Below are positions 12,370 to 41,589 of a stretch of DNA of 64,000 nucleotides, one piece after another. A model generated the notes under the pieces. That model saw nothing but the letters and a program-made list of their open reading frames with translations, made no database searches and was not told the DNA's origin. Numbering within the stretch: the stretch's first letter is position 1; each line of letters opens with the position of its first letter. The stretch comes from Triatoma infestans. Its lineage: Eukaryota > Arthropoda > Insecta > Hemiptera > Reduviidae. A program made the translations under genes and the position numbers. The stretch lies in the NCBI GenBank assembly GCA_011037195.1, contig JAAEAF010001907.1:1-64000 (forward strand), in the 5' to 3' direction.

Positions 12370-12905
12370 AAGAAAAGTGACGACCATACTATAGCATATC
12401 AAGTTAAAAAAAATCGGCTGGTGTCAGTGGTGTCGTCATCGAGAAAATCGTGGAAAGATGAAAAAATAATAATTCAGGAAATTTGCACTTTCGGTAAACT
12501 AATTTTCTGCAAACTCGAAATTTTAGCAATCTACTCAACTTCACATATATTATAGAACCTAAAAGGATATTTAGAAAGCAGTTTATGTCACCTCTTCTCC
12601 AGAACTCTCCCAAAAATCAATTTTCCCAGTAAAATGTTTCAAAGAAAAGTTAAACAGCCTTTTATATGTATAGTTAGTAAGCAGGTAGTTTAAAAAAAAT
12701 CGTTGAAGTCGTTCTTGAAAAATTCCCGAGAAACTGAAAAAAAAAAATTAGTAAATTCAATTTCCGGCTATTGAACTGGTCACTCACAGACACACAACCA
12801 GCCTAATTACTTTTTTATCAAAAGGACCCCAAAACATGTATTTTCTGGTAAAACTCAATTTCAAAACAAATCACAATATTACCTCTTACAACAATAGTAA
12901 ACACT
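12370..12905 (+). repeat. R1 repeat, mostly complete
   Basis: R1 blocks in order: 'tttgcactttcggtaaacta' (12481), 'aaaaatcaattttcccag' (12611), 'cgttgaagtcgttcttgaaa' (12701), and the 3' end 'ggaccccaaaacatgtattt' (12825) to 'attacctcttacaac' (12879). The middle segment with the poly-CA portion is shortened. Confidence 0.75.
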
Positions 12906-13440
12906 ATTTTTATTTAAATTTAATACAAAGAAAAGATATGTTGTCAATGCAAAATAAAATGTAATCCTAATGAGGAAGTGATGAGTCAGTGGCGGCGGTG
13001 TTAGCACTTCCAGTTGGGAACGTGAGTATTGTTGAACGTATGTGTGCTGCAGACTGAGTGCCGGATGTGCCTCTCTCCCAGTACTGGATTTTGATTGAAT
13101 CCATTGTAACTGCTTCGGTTTTTCTACGCCACCTCTAGCGCAAATACTTGTTCTTCAGAACCTACATCCTAGTCAACAAGCATGGGCGATCGCCATGGAA
13201 AAATGGAAAATAGTATACAATTTGTGATTCGTCCTTTAAAGTTGCGCAGCCACGCCAAAACTAAATTAAATAATGTTTATGTTTGAACTGTTTCGAATTT
13301 AATAAAAGACATTTTTAACTTATCGTACACCGTACCGGAATTACTTGCCTTTTTTTTAGGCCATCGTCTGGTCACATGACTTTCTCTTTTCGCAATTAAT
13401 GCAATTATAAAATTAACAAATGTTCTTTTAACTTTGAATA
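12906..13440. other. No recognisable gene
   Basis: A moderately GC-rich patch (12975-13200) lies in AT-rich DNA. No ORF or repeat assignment. Confidence 0.4.
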
Positions 13441-13646
13441 TTTTTTTTTTATTTGCCGATTTTTTCAGGCGGGCTTAACGTCCAACTACCAAATTAGGTG
13501 TCGTGGACGAGGGCGGAAGCACCTACTTTACTATTAACATTTTTTAAACAAATATAAAATTTAACAGTTATACGCTGGACTCGAACTGGGGTCCTCCCAC
13601 TTACAAGTCAGTCCATGCTTATAACCAATACACCAACACCCGCCCC
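13441..13646 (-). mobile_element. tRNA-derived SINE of a second family
   Basis: On the minus strand the right end gives a tRNA-like head: an A-box-like region (GTTGGTGTATTGGTTATAAG) and a B-box (AGTTCGAGTCC), then a body unlike the 5895 family, ending at the A-rich tail that reads as the T tract at 13441-13450. Exact flanks were not resolved. An authentic tRNA gene is unlikely because the head is followed by an extended body and poly-A. Confidence 0.6.
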
Positions 13647-13789
13647 TTTAATTTTGAATATTTACTCAGTACTATAACAGCTAATTCTTGTACAGATTAT
13701 AGACGCAGACTCGCCCCTCTCTAAATTTTTTGCAGCTCATGATCTGTACAGACCCTTTCCTTTCTACTTCATTAATTTCGGAATCAGTG

Positions 13790-14020
13790 TTCTGGCAGTA
13801 ATCTTTTCTAAAGTAGTGACGCAAAATCGCCTGAATTTCTAGATTGAACTAGATCTTTTTTTAAATCACTGACAAATGGCATAGATCTTTCCACAAGCTG
13901 ATACAAGCATAAACTGAAAGTAAAAGGGGTACCTAATAAGAAACTTTTGGTAAGTGGTTTGCAAAGTAACTTTAAGTGAGGTACTGTTGAGAAAAAAATA
14001 CGCACAGACTTTTGCTATAC
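13790..14020. other. Unassigned AT-rich spacer
   Basis: One 65-codon ORF on the minus strand (13808-14005) has no recognisable features. Nothing else seen. Confidence 0.35.
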
Positions 14021-14024
14021 TCGT

Positions 14025-14165
14025 ATAAAAGTGATATGTTATTTCTGTGCAGTTATTCTAAAATTTGAAGAAAATCTTGCAACCATTTTCGAGAAAATTT
14101 CGAAAAAGTCAAAAACCAACTCACTTTTTGAAAATTTGACACGATCGTAATACTTCCTCCTACCA
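14025..14165 (+). repeat. R1 fragment with an internal deletion
   Basis: R1 segments 'tttgaagaaaatcttgcaac' / 'cattttcgagaaaattt' are joined directly to the R1 3' end 'gaaaatttgacacgatcgta' and 'atacttcctcctacc'. The intervening 250 or so bases of the consensus are missing. Confidence 0.65.
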
Positions 14166-14207
14166 ATATTAAGAAATTAGATATTAACTACCACTTTCCC
14201 TGTTGCG

Positions 14208-14577
14208 TTGACTCTCATGGATCATCGATATTTGCCGATACTTATAGCCTTTGATCGGAAAAGCGACAAAGTTTCGATCGTCGACCCTACGGTCGAGAGT
14301 AATGACGAAAATCAAGCCGAAAGAATTAATGAAGAAAAGCAAGCTATTTATACTAAATGCATCGACTACTACCAAGAGAAATACAGGGAAGCCTTTGGGG
14401 AAAGGAGATTCCTCGTACTTAGTTTCGGAGCTAGGAATGCACTTTCTTCGACGAGTAGGTATCGACCTGAAGAATTTGTCTTCCCTCACTGAATCTATGC
14501 TTATAAATTCTCTCGGCATAATGAATAATCACGTATATGGACCTTTATTTTTCATTTGTATCTATTTATTGATTTAA
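14208..14577 (+). pseudogene. LINE C-terminal domain, frameshifted
   Basis: The first frame (14208-14492) reads MDHRYLPILIAFDRKSDKVS, with IVDPTVESNDENQAERINEE next. The pattern 'R..K..IVD.TV..E......A...K...Y' is the C-terminal nuclease-like region of R2-type non-LTR retrotransposons. A second frame (from 14418) continues with LGMHFLRRVGIDLKNLSS and ESMLINSLGIMNNHVYG, the expected next part ('LG...L...T...A..SS..I.N'). One frameshift near 14430 therefore separates them. The AT-rich DNA after it, up to an A-rich tail near 14836, is probably its 3' end. Confidence 0.55.
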
Positions 14578-15020
14578 CATTTTTATTTTACGTTATTTAT
14601 TTTTAACTTTTTTTTATCAATATACTTGTTTAATTTTATCTAGTGACTTTCTGTTTTTAATCTCTATTTTTTAATCATTTTCAAAGCTTATTATATACAT
14701 ATCTTTAGCGTTAATTATTACTGTTATGTATAATTTACATCTTTATATTTATTATCTATTTTGACTGTTAGTAGCTAATAAACAGAAAATCACACATAGT
14801 GCTGGCTGTATGGCGAAAGCCAATGCCAAAAAATAAAAATCTATTTTGACTGACCAATACGCTGGGTGTTTCTAGCATCGCAGTTTATATTGAACAGCAT
14901 CACTTTGTCAATAAATAAATTGTTTATCTCTAGGCTTGACGGTATATATCTGTATTATTGATAGATTTACTTGGATTTTTTACTGGAGAAGCGGACACTA
15001 AAATAAAATCACATTTTTGA
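14578..15020. other. Probable LINE 3' region, then AT-rich spacer
   Basis: The DNA after the LINE relic is T-rich and reaches an A-rich stretch (14827-14840), a plausible poly-A end of the element. Nothing coding follows. Confidence 0.35.
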
Positions 15021-15029
15021 GGACGGGAA

Positions 15030-15310
15030 AGTGCCTTAAATAAAAATGATAGCTCCATTATAATATACCTGTAGTTAATGCCCCAAGATTAAAGAAAGGT
15101 CTTCCGGGTATCTTCATCGAGAAAAACTAAATGATGCATTTTGTCGAGTGATCAAAATAGCAACCACAACTTCAAATATAGATTATATAATTATGGTATT
15201 ATAAGAATGGATCTCTCCCAGTAAATGAAGAAATTATCTTCAGCTTTGAATTTTTTGTTTTGTCGAAAGAAATGTTGTAAGCTCGCGCTACTGAAAATCG
15301 CAATATAGTT
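15030..15310 (+). repeat. R1 fragment, degraded
   Basis: Contains R1-like 'aaataaaaatgatagctcca', 'agattaaagaaaggtcttcc' and 'atcttcatcgagaaaaact', in the usual order. Divergence is high. Confidence 0.45.
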
Positions 15311-16090
15311 TTGTTTATTTTTAATGGATTTTCTTCTAGACTAGTTATTATCATATTAATAAAATGGGCATTTAGCCGCGCATTAAATTATTTGCAAGCA
15401 TTGTCAGTTCCTTTTCTACTTTTTATTGTTTATTATCTGTGCCGCGGTGCCCAATGAGAGCGATTCAGTAGTTGGTATGTTACTTGCTTGTATCATTCAG
15501 TAGGATTCGGCATGAATTGTTCGGTCAAACTCGTTAATCCCAACTACTATTTTACTGATTAGTTTAAAATTGTTTTAAAAAAGGTTAAAAGAAGGTCCAC
15601 TTATCTATCAAATGAAAGGACAGAAAAAGCCCGCGTAAGGTCAAGTGCAGAGCTTCTGATAACTGATTTGTTATCCAATTCTTTAATATAAAAACCAATA
15701 TACATCAACTAGGCCATTCGAACCCATATGTCTACACAAAATATAAAAATTTAGAGTATCATTATCATATCACTGTTTAATCTATTAAAACTTTAGCAAC
15801 TATTTCAACTTTAATAATGTGTCAGTCCACCAGCTGGAAAATTCAAGTTAAGCAAAATAAGCTGGATATTTCAGATATAAATACTAGATTCAATATTAGC
15901 AATAACTTGAAGAACCTGCCTTATGGACTAAAACTCTGTTTAGCAATACCTAACAAATGAGATCACATCAGGAACACTTAAAAATCTTAAACCTTCAACA
16001 TTATCACAGTGGCTTCCGAAGTTTGGTACAGCATTTAAATCACTTCAAATTAAATTTAATATAAAAAGCAGTTTCGGTATTTCTTCGATC
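15311..16090. other. No recognisable gene
   Basis: AT-rich sequence with no ORF or repeat that I can support. Confidence 0.4.
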
Positions 16091-16620
16091 GCGGTCTCTT
16101 TGAGAAATCTACTCTATTTCCCACCTTTTCACGCTAACTTAACTCTTTTCCCTTTGTTGTTTTTCCCGCCGGCGCAATTTCACATACTTCCCTCTCTTTT
16201 CTTCTCCTTTTTTATTCGTTGCTTTTTCCGACATTGTGATGAACACAGATCTATGTGTTTGTTTATTCTCCGTTCAGTTTTTTTATGTGCATCAAGTGCC
16301 CTTTTCGCCTGTTTTGTTTCGCCTTCGCGAGTGTATTTACTCTCCCAGCATCATCCGCTGTAAGCATATTTCTTTTACAAAGAATTGACTTGATTTACGC
16401 CTTCTTCTCATTCAAGAAGAACACTCATCTAATTTCATCGCCTTCCTAGCTTGAAGTTTTTAATCATCGCCATCCATTAGCACCTTACTGCACTCCCTCA
16501 TCCCCCTTCACATACAACTTTCACATCTCTCATTTACACCAGCCCCTTAACATCACTTCACCCCAGCCCAGCACTATCCTGCGCTCCTCTCTTCCCTTAT
16601 CACTTACTAATAATATTGTT
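16091..16620. other. Pyrimidine-rich stretch on the plus strand
   Basis: About 500 bases dominated by C and T (for example 16190-16210 and 16485-16600). Plus-strand ORFs of 64-87 codons here are rich in Phe, Ser and Leu because of the base bias and are not credible proteins. It may be the purine-rich part of an element read backwards. Confidence 0.4.
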
Positions 16621-17190
16621 ACTTCTGATTTAGTATATTTTTATATCTTATATTTTCTACTTATATTTGTCATTACATTACCGCTTCGGGGTACGCTAAA
16701 GAATGTACAGTACCAATCCAATTAGTAGCTTTTGTATGCACTACCAAAACTTAGTCAATTTGTGAGCAAGTAGTTCAAACAGATTGAAAAAATTTAAAGA
16801 ACGGGGGAATAAATAATTTGAATTCTGACAAGAGGGCGGATTGGGAAATCTTTTCCAATTATCACATAAGTCAGTAAACAATTGTTCAAACAATAACAAA
16901 AAAGTGCAAAGCACAATTTGTATAATTTTAATAGGGAATAGTTTTTCAAATAAGACCAAAGGGACATTTGTATTCCCAGCTAGATAGATATTAGCGATAT
17001 ATTTGTTAATTGCAGTGTCTTCAAAATTAGAGAAACGAAGTTATTATATTTAATACCATTCTAAATATTGTCATTTAAAAAAAACTACAGAAACTATTAG
17101 TACAAAAAAAAATGCAAGAAAACAGTACCTACCAAGAAACCCCAGGATTTTAACATATTCATATTTTTCTTCAAAAGCATTTTAATGATA
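16621..17190. other. No recognisable gene
   Basis: AT-rich sequence. A 72-codon ORF on the minus strand (16741-16959) has no recognisable motif. Confidence 0.4.
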
Positions 17191-17201
17191 TTCATATTTA
17201 G

Positions 17202-17437
17202 GGAAGGGAATAGCTAAGTTGTTACCGACTGGACTCCCACGAGGAGAACCCGGGTTCGAGTCCAGCTATGCTGCCCTTAGATTTTTTCTTCCTAGGAGCC
17301 TCTACAGCTCACTGTCCGGTGATTGTTGTCTGTAGCGAGAGAACACTGTCCAGAGGCCGGCAGTACACATTTTTTTCCCATAATTTTCCCGGCGCCAATG
17401 ACCATAGATGTTGACGCGCCTTACATTAAAAAAAAAA
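17202..17437 (+). mobile_element. tRNA-derived SINE, copy 2
   Basis: Same family as the copy at 5895: tRNA-like head with B-box GGTTCGAGTCC, then the body through GTTGACGCGCC and an A-rich tail. The 11-base sequence ttcatatttag is repeated on each side (17191-17201 and 17438-17448), a target-site duplication. Relative to the other copies the region after CGGCAGTACA is altered by a T-rich insert (about 17367-17385). Confidence 0.92.
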
Positions 17438-17659
17438 TTCATATTTAGCAAATTCGTAGTTACAAAAGTTGCTACCAGATGCCGTAAAATATTTTTTTTT
17501 TGTAAATTTGCAACAATGTAACATTGTGAATTATTAGGTTTTCTATTAGGAGATCAAATTTATATTAATTTTCACTTCCTGTAAAGTGCTGCAACCTTGT
17601 GGCCATTTATACAGAAATTTTGTTTTGGCGAATATTGTGATTCTTACCCACATTATTGA

Positions 17660-18170
17660 CTTATGTTATTGAATTCTTTCTAATCGTGACTTTCGAGCTG
17701 TCCTGCGCCAGAACTCCACAGTCAGTAACACGTAACATTTTCCCTCCTGGGACACTACAGCCCATGTCTCACACCCATACATGATGCTTTCCACATGAGC
17801 AATTGTGTTTTTTTTTTGTAGATAACTGATCCATAAGACTGGGTTGTGTATGCCCATGGTCTTCTCACCGTCAATCACTCTTCTTCAGATCTCGGCCATG
17901 GACAAGCCGTTTATTTCCTTGATGGGGTCCAAACACTGAGACTGGGACGACTTTATTTTTATTTCCTTTCAGCTCCATAGCTACTTTGTCGGTGGCCATT
18001 TCACTCTTCTCACACTTGAATAGTTGATACCCAATTCTTCTTTTTCATATTCCTGAAGCAGCATTGTACACATAAACGTGGCAACGTCAGTATCTTGCGC
18101 GATGATTACTTGATCGACTTCGGAAGAGGAAGAGGAATTTTCTATCTCCTCTTTCAATTCCATCCTTAAG
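17660..18170 (-). pseudogene. Non-LTR reverse transcriptase remnant
   Basis: Reading the minus strand from 18170: EVDQVIIAQDTDVATFMCTM, LLQEYEKEELGINYS, then in shifted frames a DKVAMELKG-like segment, DGEKTMGIHNPVLWISYLQK and finally SIMYGCETWAV with a WRRTARKSRLERIQ tail. These are the 'YADDQVIIA...L...Y...GL.IN..K' palm motif and the 'LYGCETW....L...E...RR..R' thumb region of RTE/L2-like LINEs. The normally invariant Tyr-Ala-Asp-Asp is replaced by Glu-Val-Asp, and there are frameshifts and stops, so the enzyme is dead. Confidence 0.7.
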
Positions 18171-18680
18171 ACCCTTTCCGTTAATATCCCGTTTATATTT
18201 CTTTACTTCCAAAAGTATTATATCCATCGTTGTAAAGAATAAACATTTTTGTGATTTCCTAAGAAAGAAACACGGAAAATTGGATTATACTATAATTCCC
18301 TAATTATCTCTTTCCTTTTAGGTCATTTTCTTTTTAAAACTAAAAATATAGAAATATCTTTTAACTATCTAGTGCATAAAAAAATAGAACACATATTTTT
18401 CTACATAAAAACATAGTAACTCTGTACCTTGTACTAGATTTGGTTTATTTATATTTATGTTTATAACTCATAAATGTTATTTACAATACGGTAATCATGA
18501 AAACTACTAACTTTCTTGAGAATAAAACATGAAAATATTACAAATTCATTGTTCAATTCAATCATTTCTGGTTTGGGATAGACATCGTAATGATTTTTTT
18601 TTCCCACATTATTTTTTAATTTATCATTAAATGATTTTATTTGCTTAACTTTATTAATCGAAAAATGGTCATTTCTTTTG
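18171..18680. other. No recognisable gene
   Basis: AT-rich sequence. A 138-codon minus-strand ORF overlaps its right part (18461-18877); it is the antisense of a Tc1 relic plus AT-rich flank and is not counted as a gene. Confidence 0.45.
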
Positions 18681-18683
18681 AAG

Positions 18684-18885
18684 ATGCCGTTAGAGGAAGG
18701 ACATAGCGCACGATTTGTCTCGAGAGAGCTCGCGATTAGCCTCCAACCAACTACTCTGCATTGCCCTAAAAGAAGAATGGGATGCCGTTCGACAAAAGAC
18801 CATTCAAAACCCGATTGCAACGATGCCCGCCGTATAAGGGGCCTTATTATTGCCGGAGGAGGCAATACCAAGTCCAAGGGGGTGA
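18684..18885 (+). pseudogene. Tc1-family transposase C-terminal remnant
   Basis: The plus strand encodes ASNQLLCIALKEEWDAVRQK, then TIQNPIATMPAVYKG, and in the neighbouring frame RRIRGLIIAGGGNTKSKG. This is the standard end of Tc1 transposases ('L..AL.EEW..IP...I..LI.SMPRR..A.I.A.GG.T.Y'), with a frameshift inside the MPRR motif. The GC content is well above the flanks. The DDE catalytic core is not present; only the terminal 70 or so residues survive. Confidence 0.65.
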
Positions 18886-21340
18886 GAAAATTGAAAAAGT
18901 TATCAAAATTTTGTAAAAATGATTTTAACTTTTTCCTTCTTCTTTTTTTTTACATCAATCCAAATCAAGAGTTAGTGTAAAACAATTCTATGTGGAATAA
19001 TATCAAAATAAAATAAATCATTCAACAATTATATTTATTAAAATTCAATCTTTAAAAGAATGAGATAAAAGAAAACCATTCACATAATAAATTCATATTG
19101 TATGTAAAAATTTCTACAAAAATAATATCTTTTTCAATAATTCATACAAAGTTATTAAAATATTTTATTTATAAAAGGCAAGATAGCAAACATTTTATTA
19201 TAAAGCTTACAAAATACAATTATATTTATTTGTTTGTACGTAATTATAATCAAATATTTATTTCATCTTTAAGTATTATTTTTAGTCTAAATTTCTGTTA
19301 AAAATTAACGAAACTCTCAAATAATTTTTATAATTAGATCACGATTAACTTTTGTTTTAACAATTTTACTACATTTAATGCCCAACAGTAGTTAAATAAT
19401 ATACATACATAATTGTAACCCCGATAAATATATAACAAAACATTTAACAATAATAATTTATTGTTTTCCCTAGTACAGTTCTTTGATAAAAATATCTAAA
19501 TCATAATTTGGTTATTTTTAAAAAAATAATTAGTTATATTGAAAAGAAAAAACCCTTTGGGGATTTCTTTAAATTGTTTATATTCTGTTTAGCACCTCAG
19601 GATGTGTCTTCAATACCAACGTCCTGAAACGTACAATATTTCTTAGATAAATTTCTTTTTTACTTCATAATTATTAAGTACACGTAATTGGTACAATTAT
19701 GGTAATGAAAATTGATAGGTTTATTACCAAACAAAAATAAAAATAAATAATTTGATTACGACATAACAGGTTTCAAAATCAAAGATCTTACTATTCTATT
19801 CAAGCAATTCACAGATCCACTGTTATTTTAGCTTTAAAGGTCAAATTTCGAGCGTGAAACAATGTTATAAGTTTAGTTCTTCAGTTTGGTTTTCTGTTTC
19901 AGTGAGATTACATATCAGTGTTTGTTTTTAATTTTATTTATATTAAAGTTTCTTTGATAGTTAATACGTATTTTGCATTAGATGCAGAAAAATTACTAAG
20001 CTGAATTTTAATGATAAGCCTAAAAAAAAAAAACAGAAAACCTATTTATTATAATTTTTTGGTTAGAAAATAAATTATGCGGAAATGGCGCACTTCTCAA
20101 GAAATGCTTGTTATAAAGTAAAAGTGGAATTTCAAGAAGCATAAATTTGACGTTCGAGAAATTTATTTGAGGTTAAGGAATTCCTCACTGTTCCTAATTA
20201 ATTGATATCACTAGAAGTAGCATAAATAGGAGATTAAAGTATTTGCACCATTTTGAACACAGTCAAGTAAGCGGAACTTCAATAGTGTTTTATTACATTA
20301 GTTTTGCCTCTGAATGTCGATATTTTTATCAAAATGCACCTCTACCAAAAAAAACTATTTTAGAAACATAAAAAATGTTAAATGCCATTCTCACAAAACA
20401 ATGTCTTTAGCCCCATTCATTTTCGCTAAGCACATATACACTGTCTAGCCACAAAAAATTATTCGCATTGTTATTTATTAAAAGAAAATCTAAAATTTAA
20501 GAAAAATTCAGAGAACACTTAGTGTACATTACCTTCTGATAAATTACAAGTTTTTAGTCTCAACAGCTACCAGCCAAATATCTAAAAAGGTAGGGTACGA
20601 TTTGAATTTATTAAAGTTAGATGAAAAATCGACATACAAACTAATCGAACATATGTAAATGGAAACTATTGAAATTTGTTGATATATTATTAAGGTATTT
20701 TACAAAAGTTACAGGGAACAAGTATATTTTGCATCAAAAAATCAAAAGTTTAAAAAAGCAGGGTTTACTGAATTCAAGCTTGTTATCTCAAAACTGATTG
20801 CAGGTTACTGTGTGAATTTTAGTAGCTTTGGGAATAACATTTTATTAATTATTATTTACGTTTAAAATTTGTCATAAGCACAATATATAAATTTTCCTGT
20901 ATCATTTCTGGGATAAATTCACTCAGTATCGATAAATAATTCTACCCAGACTTTTTTAAGCCAAGCACACTGTCATTTATAGGTTAATAAGCATCATATT
21001 AATAAATAATATTTCAAAGTTTTACAGAGGACTCTGTTCACCTTAAACCACGTTTCTCTTCATCCTAAATCCACAATCTCGGTTTCAATAGTAATTTTAT
21101 AATGAACTATTATAAACTATTTTTTTTTTTTGTTAAACTTTACTCTAAGGAAGCTAATTAAATTATTTTTATTCAATTTAATCTATTATAAATAAATGTA
21201 TGCAAATGTTTGATTTCAGTTGGTGAAAACTAGCAATTTAAATTTAAATTATCAATTTATTGCTAATAAAATGAAATACACTTTTAAATTATAATAAAAA
21301 TATGGGAGAACTCTGAAACAAGCTATACGCTATTTAATTA
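18886..21340. other. Long very AT-rich stretch without genes
   Basis: About 2.4 kb of extremely AT-rich DNA. ORFs are short and Ile/Lys/Tyr/Asn-rich by composition. No exon or repeat copy recognised. Confidence 0.5.
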
Positions 21341-21343
21341 AAA

Positions 21344-21740
21344 AAGGGAGTAAAAGAAACCGAACATACATGCAGCAAATGTGGAAATGACATGAAATTA
21401 ATAGAGGGAATCGAAAAATTCCGTTGTTATAAAAGAACAGGTAGAAGGCCAGAAGGAATGTTTAAAGGAACTCTTTTCGAAAACTGTAAGTTTGGCATAC
21501 ATAGGTACTTAATATTGAGCTAATTGTATTTATTGAAAGTGCTAGTGAATGCAATAGAAAAAAATGACAAAATTGTCCGATTAAAACGGATAGCAGATTG
21601 GACGCAGGTAGTTCGAGAAGCGGTTCCAGAAGATGATACGCACATTGGTGGCGTACTTTTATTAAAAGAAATAAAATACAATTTAGTCACATTTATGTAT
21701 AATTGGTTAAATAATTTTATAGTGGCGTCCTTAAAGTAAA
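21344..21740 (+). pseudogene. Merlin (IS1016/ISXO2-like) transposase remnant
   Basis: From 21344 one plus frame reads HTCSKCGNDMKLIEGIEKFR, then CYKRTGRRPEGMFKGTLFEN and KFGIHRYLILS before a stop. A neighbouring frame then carries IVRLKRIADWTQVVREAVPE. The Cys-X2-Cys...Cys zinc-ribbon, the 'GT.FE.SK' segment and the helix-turn-helix '..DW...VRE' are the N-terminal layout of ISXO2-like transposases, whose animal representatives are Merlin elements. A stop near 21522 and a frameshift separate the parts, and the acidic catalytic domain is absent. Confidence 0.55.
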
Positions 21741-22595
21741 TAAAAAAATCCTTTTTTTTGCCAGATCTATCTGTAATACTTGTTAAGAGAATTTTTTTTC
21801 CCTTGGCGATGTTTATTTTCGAAATTCTTTCACTTGGAGTAATCATCACATTACCATCATTTACCAGAACCATCATATATTAACAAAGCAATGCAAGAAA
21901 ATTGTACAAGAATACTGGTGTCACTAGATATAAACAGTTGTTTATACCTCATAGCTGGGGTAGAAGTTAAAAGCCTCAAATTTTTCCAGTATATTTCAAT
22001 TCCATGATCGTGATTATATAGAATTTTTTGTTTAGAGCTACAGGATTTAGTGTTTAGGAGTTAGTAAGGAATAGTGGATTAGCCAACTTCTACTGGGTTC
22101 TTGGCGTTACTAAGTGTATTTCAGCACATAACGCATAAAGATAGCTCAAGCATCGAACTCTCGGGTTTAGTAAATCCCACAGGCAAACTCTCTCACTACT
22201 TACGCACACAAACAAGACACACCCAAACGTTTCCATTTTCCTATGTTACTTCATTTTTTTACAGAAAAATGTATACAATGTACAAACACTTTGATCTTCT
22301 ATATTGCTGTGGATTTTGCTTTGTATCCACTCTTTGTACAAATATCTGCTGAGGAGCATCTAGATTTCGATGGCAACTCTACTGGTGACTTAAAGCAACA
22401 AGCACTGCCCACGGATGTACGCCGTAAGCAGTTTGCGTTTTGTTTTTTTTTGCATCAATTGCGTACTATTATTTTGAATGGTATTGTATATGAACATCAG
22501 TTTATTAAAACAAAAATGTAGCTCGTAAAAACACTAAACTTGGATTTGTTCTGCTGGCAAATTTTCTTCTATTTAGAATTTGTACCAATATTTAA
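21741..22595. other. No recognisable gene
   Basis: Two overlapping plus-strand ORFs (22101-22352 and 22243-22521) include a protein-like run, AEEHLDFDGNSTGDLKQQAL, but I recognise no family. Confidence 0.35.
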
Positions 22596-22599
22596 TTGT

Positions 22600-22845
22600 C
22601 CTGTGTAGATGATGGTCTGATAAAGTACCTTATATTGAAATGTTTAATTTTTTTTATTGAAGGGGGCTTATAGTTGGGCGCTCACACAGAGAGCCTGATA
22701 CAATCTCTTTCCTCGCAATGATCGCCTAAAAGTGTACAATATGTTGCACCACTAAGTTTAAAGTAAATCGTTCCAGTCATTTTTCGAAAAAAATAAAGTA
22801 AAATGCAATTATGGTTAACTAATTTTGACAGAAACCTTCCTCATC
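22600..22845 (+). repeat. R1 fragment, degraded
   Basis: Contains 'aagtttaaagtaaatcgttc', 'cagtcatttttcgaaaaaaa' and a 'ggttaactaattttgac' segment, matching the R1 centre. Confidence 0.5.
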
Positions 22846-23816
22846 TTGTTTGTAACCGCCTATAAAGGCCGTTAAGTAGAAATCAACCATCTATAAACTA
22901 GAAACTCCTTTTCCATTAAGCAATAACTATTTGTAAAGACTGGCAACTTTATGAAATGAAACTAGTTCAGCACTACTAAACATATGCCCAATGAGAGGTA
23001 TATTTACAAAGATGGATATGCCTTCTCTCCTACACTCAGGCACACAGAAGAATAAATACGGCCAAAAAGAAGTGTGTTAAAAAAAAAAGTCACAAAAATG
23101 TGTCATAGAAAATTTGTTTGAAATAAAAAGAAAAATAAAGAAAGACAAATACAAATTATAATAAAAATATATAATTTAGAAATAATTATCATAATAATAA
23201 TGGAATGTTACAAAAATTGCACGAATACATTTCAGTCTCGAATTAATTCTAATTTAATTTTTTTCTGTTTCTTTTCAAAATCCTCAAAAGTAATAAAAAA
23301 TTTAATTACATTAAATCATAAACAAAATAATTACTTTTGAGTAAGACACACACACTGACTGAATACACAATAGATAAACATTTAAAAACATACAATTTTT
23401 GACTTTTTGTAAAAACAAAAATTACAAAAGTAAAAATTGGTATTAATAAGGACTGGAAGACCTAATTTATTTATTATTATTTATTTATTTTTTTAAACAA
23501 ATCTATAAAATAAACCTATCATATAATCTATAAAAATTGTAATAGAAAGTAAAAATCACATCACCAAATATCATTTCAGATATGTAAAAAAGGAGAGACT
23601 TTTGTTGTCCGAAAAATTCAGAAAACTTTTTTTTGTTTAAAATTTTAACAAATTTGTTAAATATAAGTTTTTAATAATATAACTTTCCGACAGAAATCTT
23701 GAACAATGAAAACAAACAAAAAGTGCAGAAATCGGCCGCCCTATTTTCGTTTTGGTTTTTTTTTTTGGTATGTTCAAATATTCTTTAGATATTGTATCCA
23801 TCTGAAAACATTAAAT
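22846..23816. other. AT-rich DNA downstream of the ALDH3 gene
   Basis: Several stretches of T/A that could contain polyadenylation signals on the minus strand (for example TTTATT near 23465-23490, which reads AATAAA in reverse). No further ALDH3 exon could be identified here. Confidence 0.4.

Positions 23817-41589
<17,773 letters not shown>

Noticed and set aside
14184..14519. 111-codon minus-strand ORF
   Set aside because: It mirrors the plus-strand LINE C-terminal region, which has recognisable family motifs.
16100..16449. Phe/Leu/Ser-rich plus-strand ORFs as membrane proteins
   Set aside because: Their composition follows from the pyrimidine-rich DNA.
18461..18877. 138-codon minus-strand ORF
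   Set aside because: It is antisense to a Tc1 transposase remnant that reads on the plus strand with family motifs; the remaining part is AT-rich filler.
21520..21876. 118-codon minus-strand ORF
   Set aside because: Antisense to the Merlin-like relic; no motif of its own.
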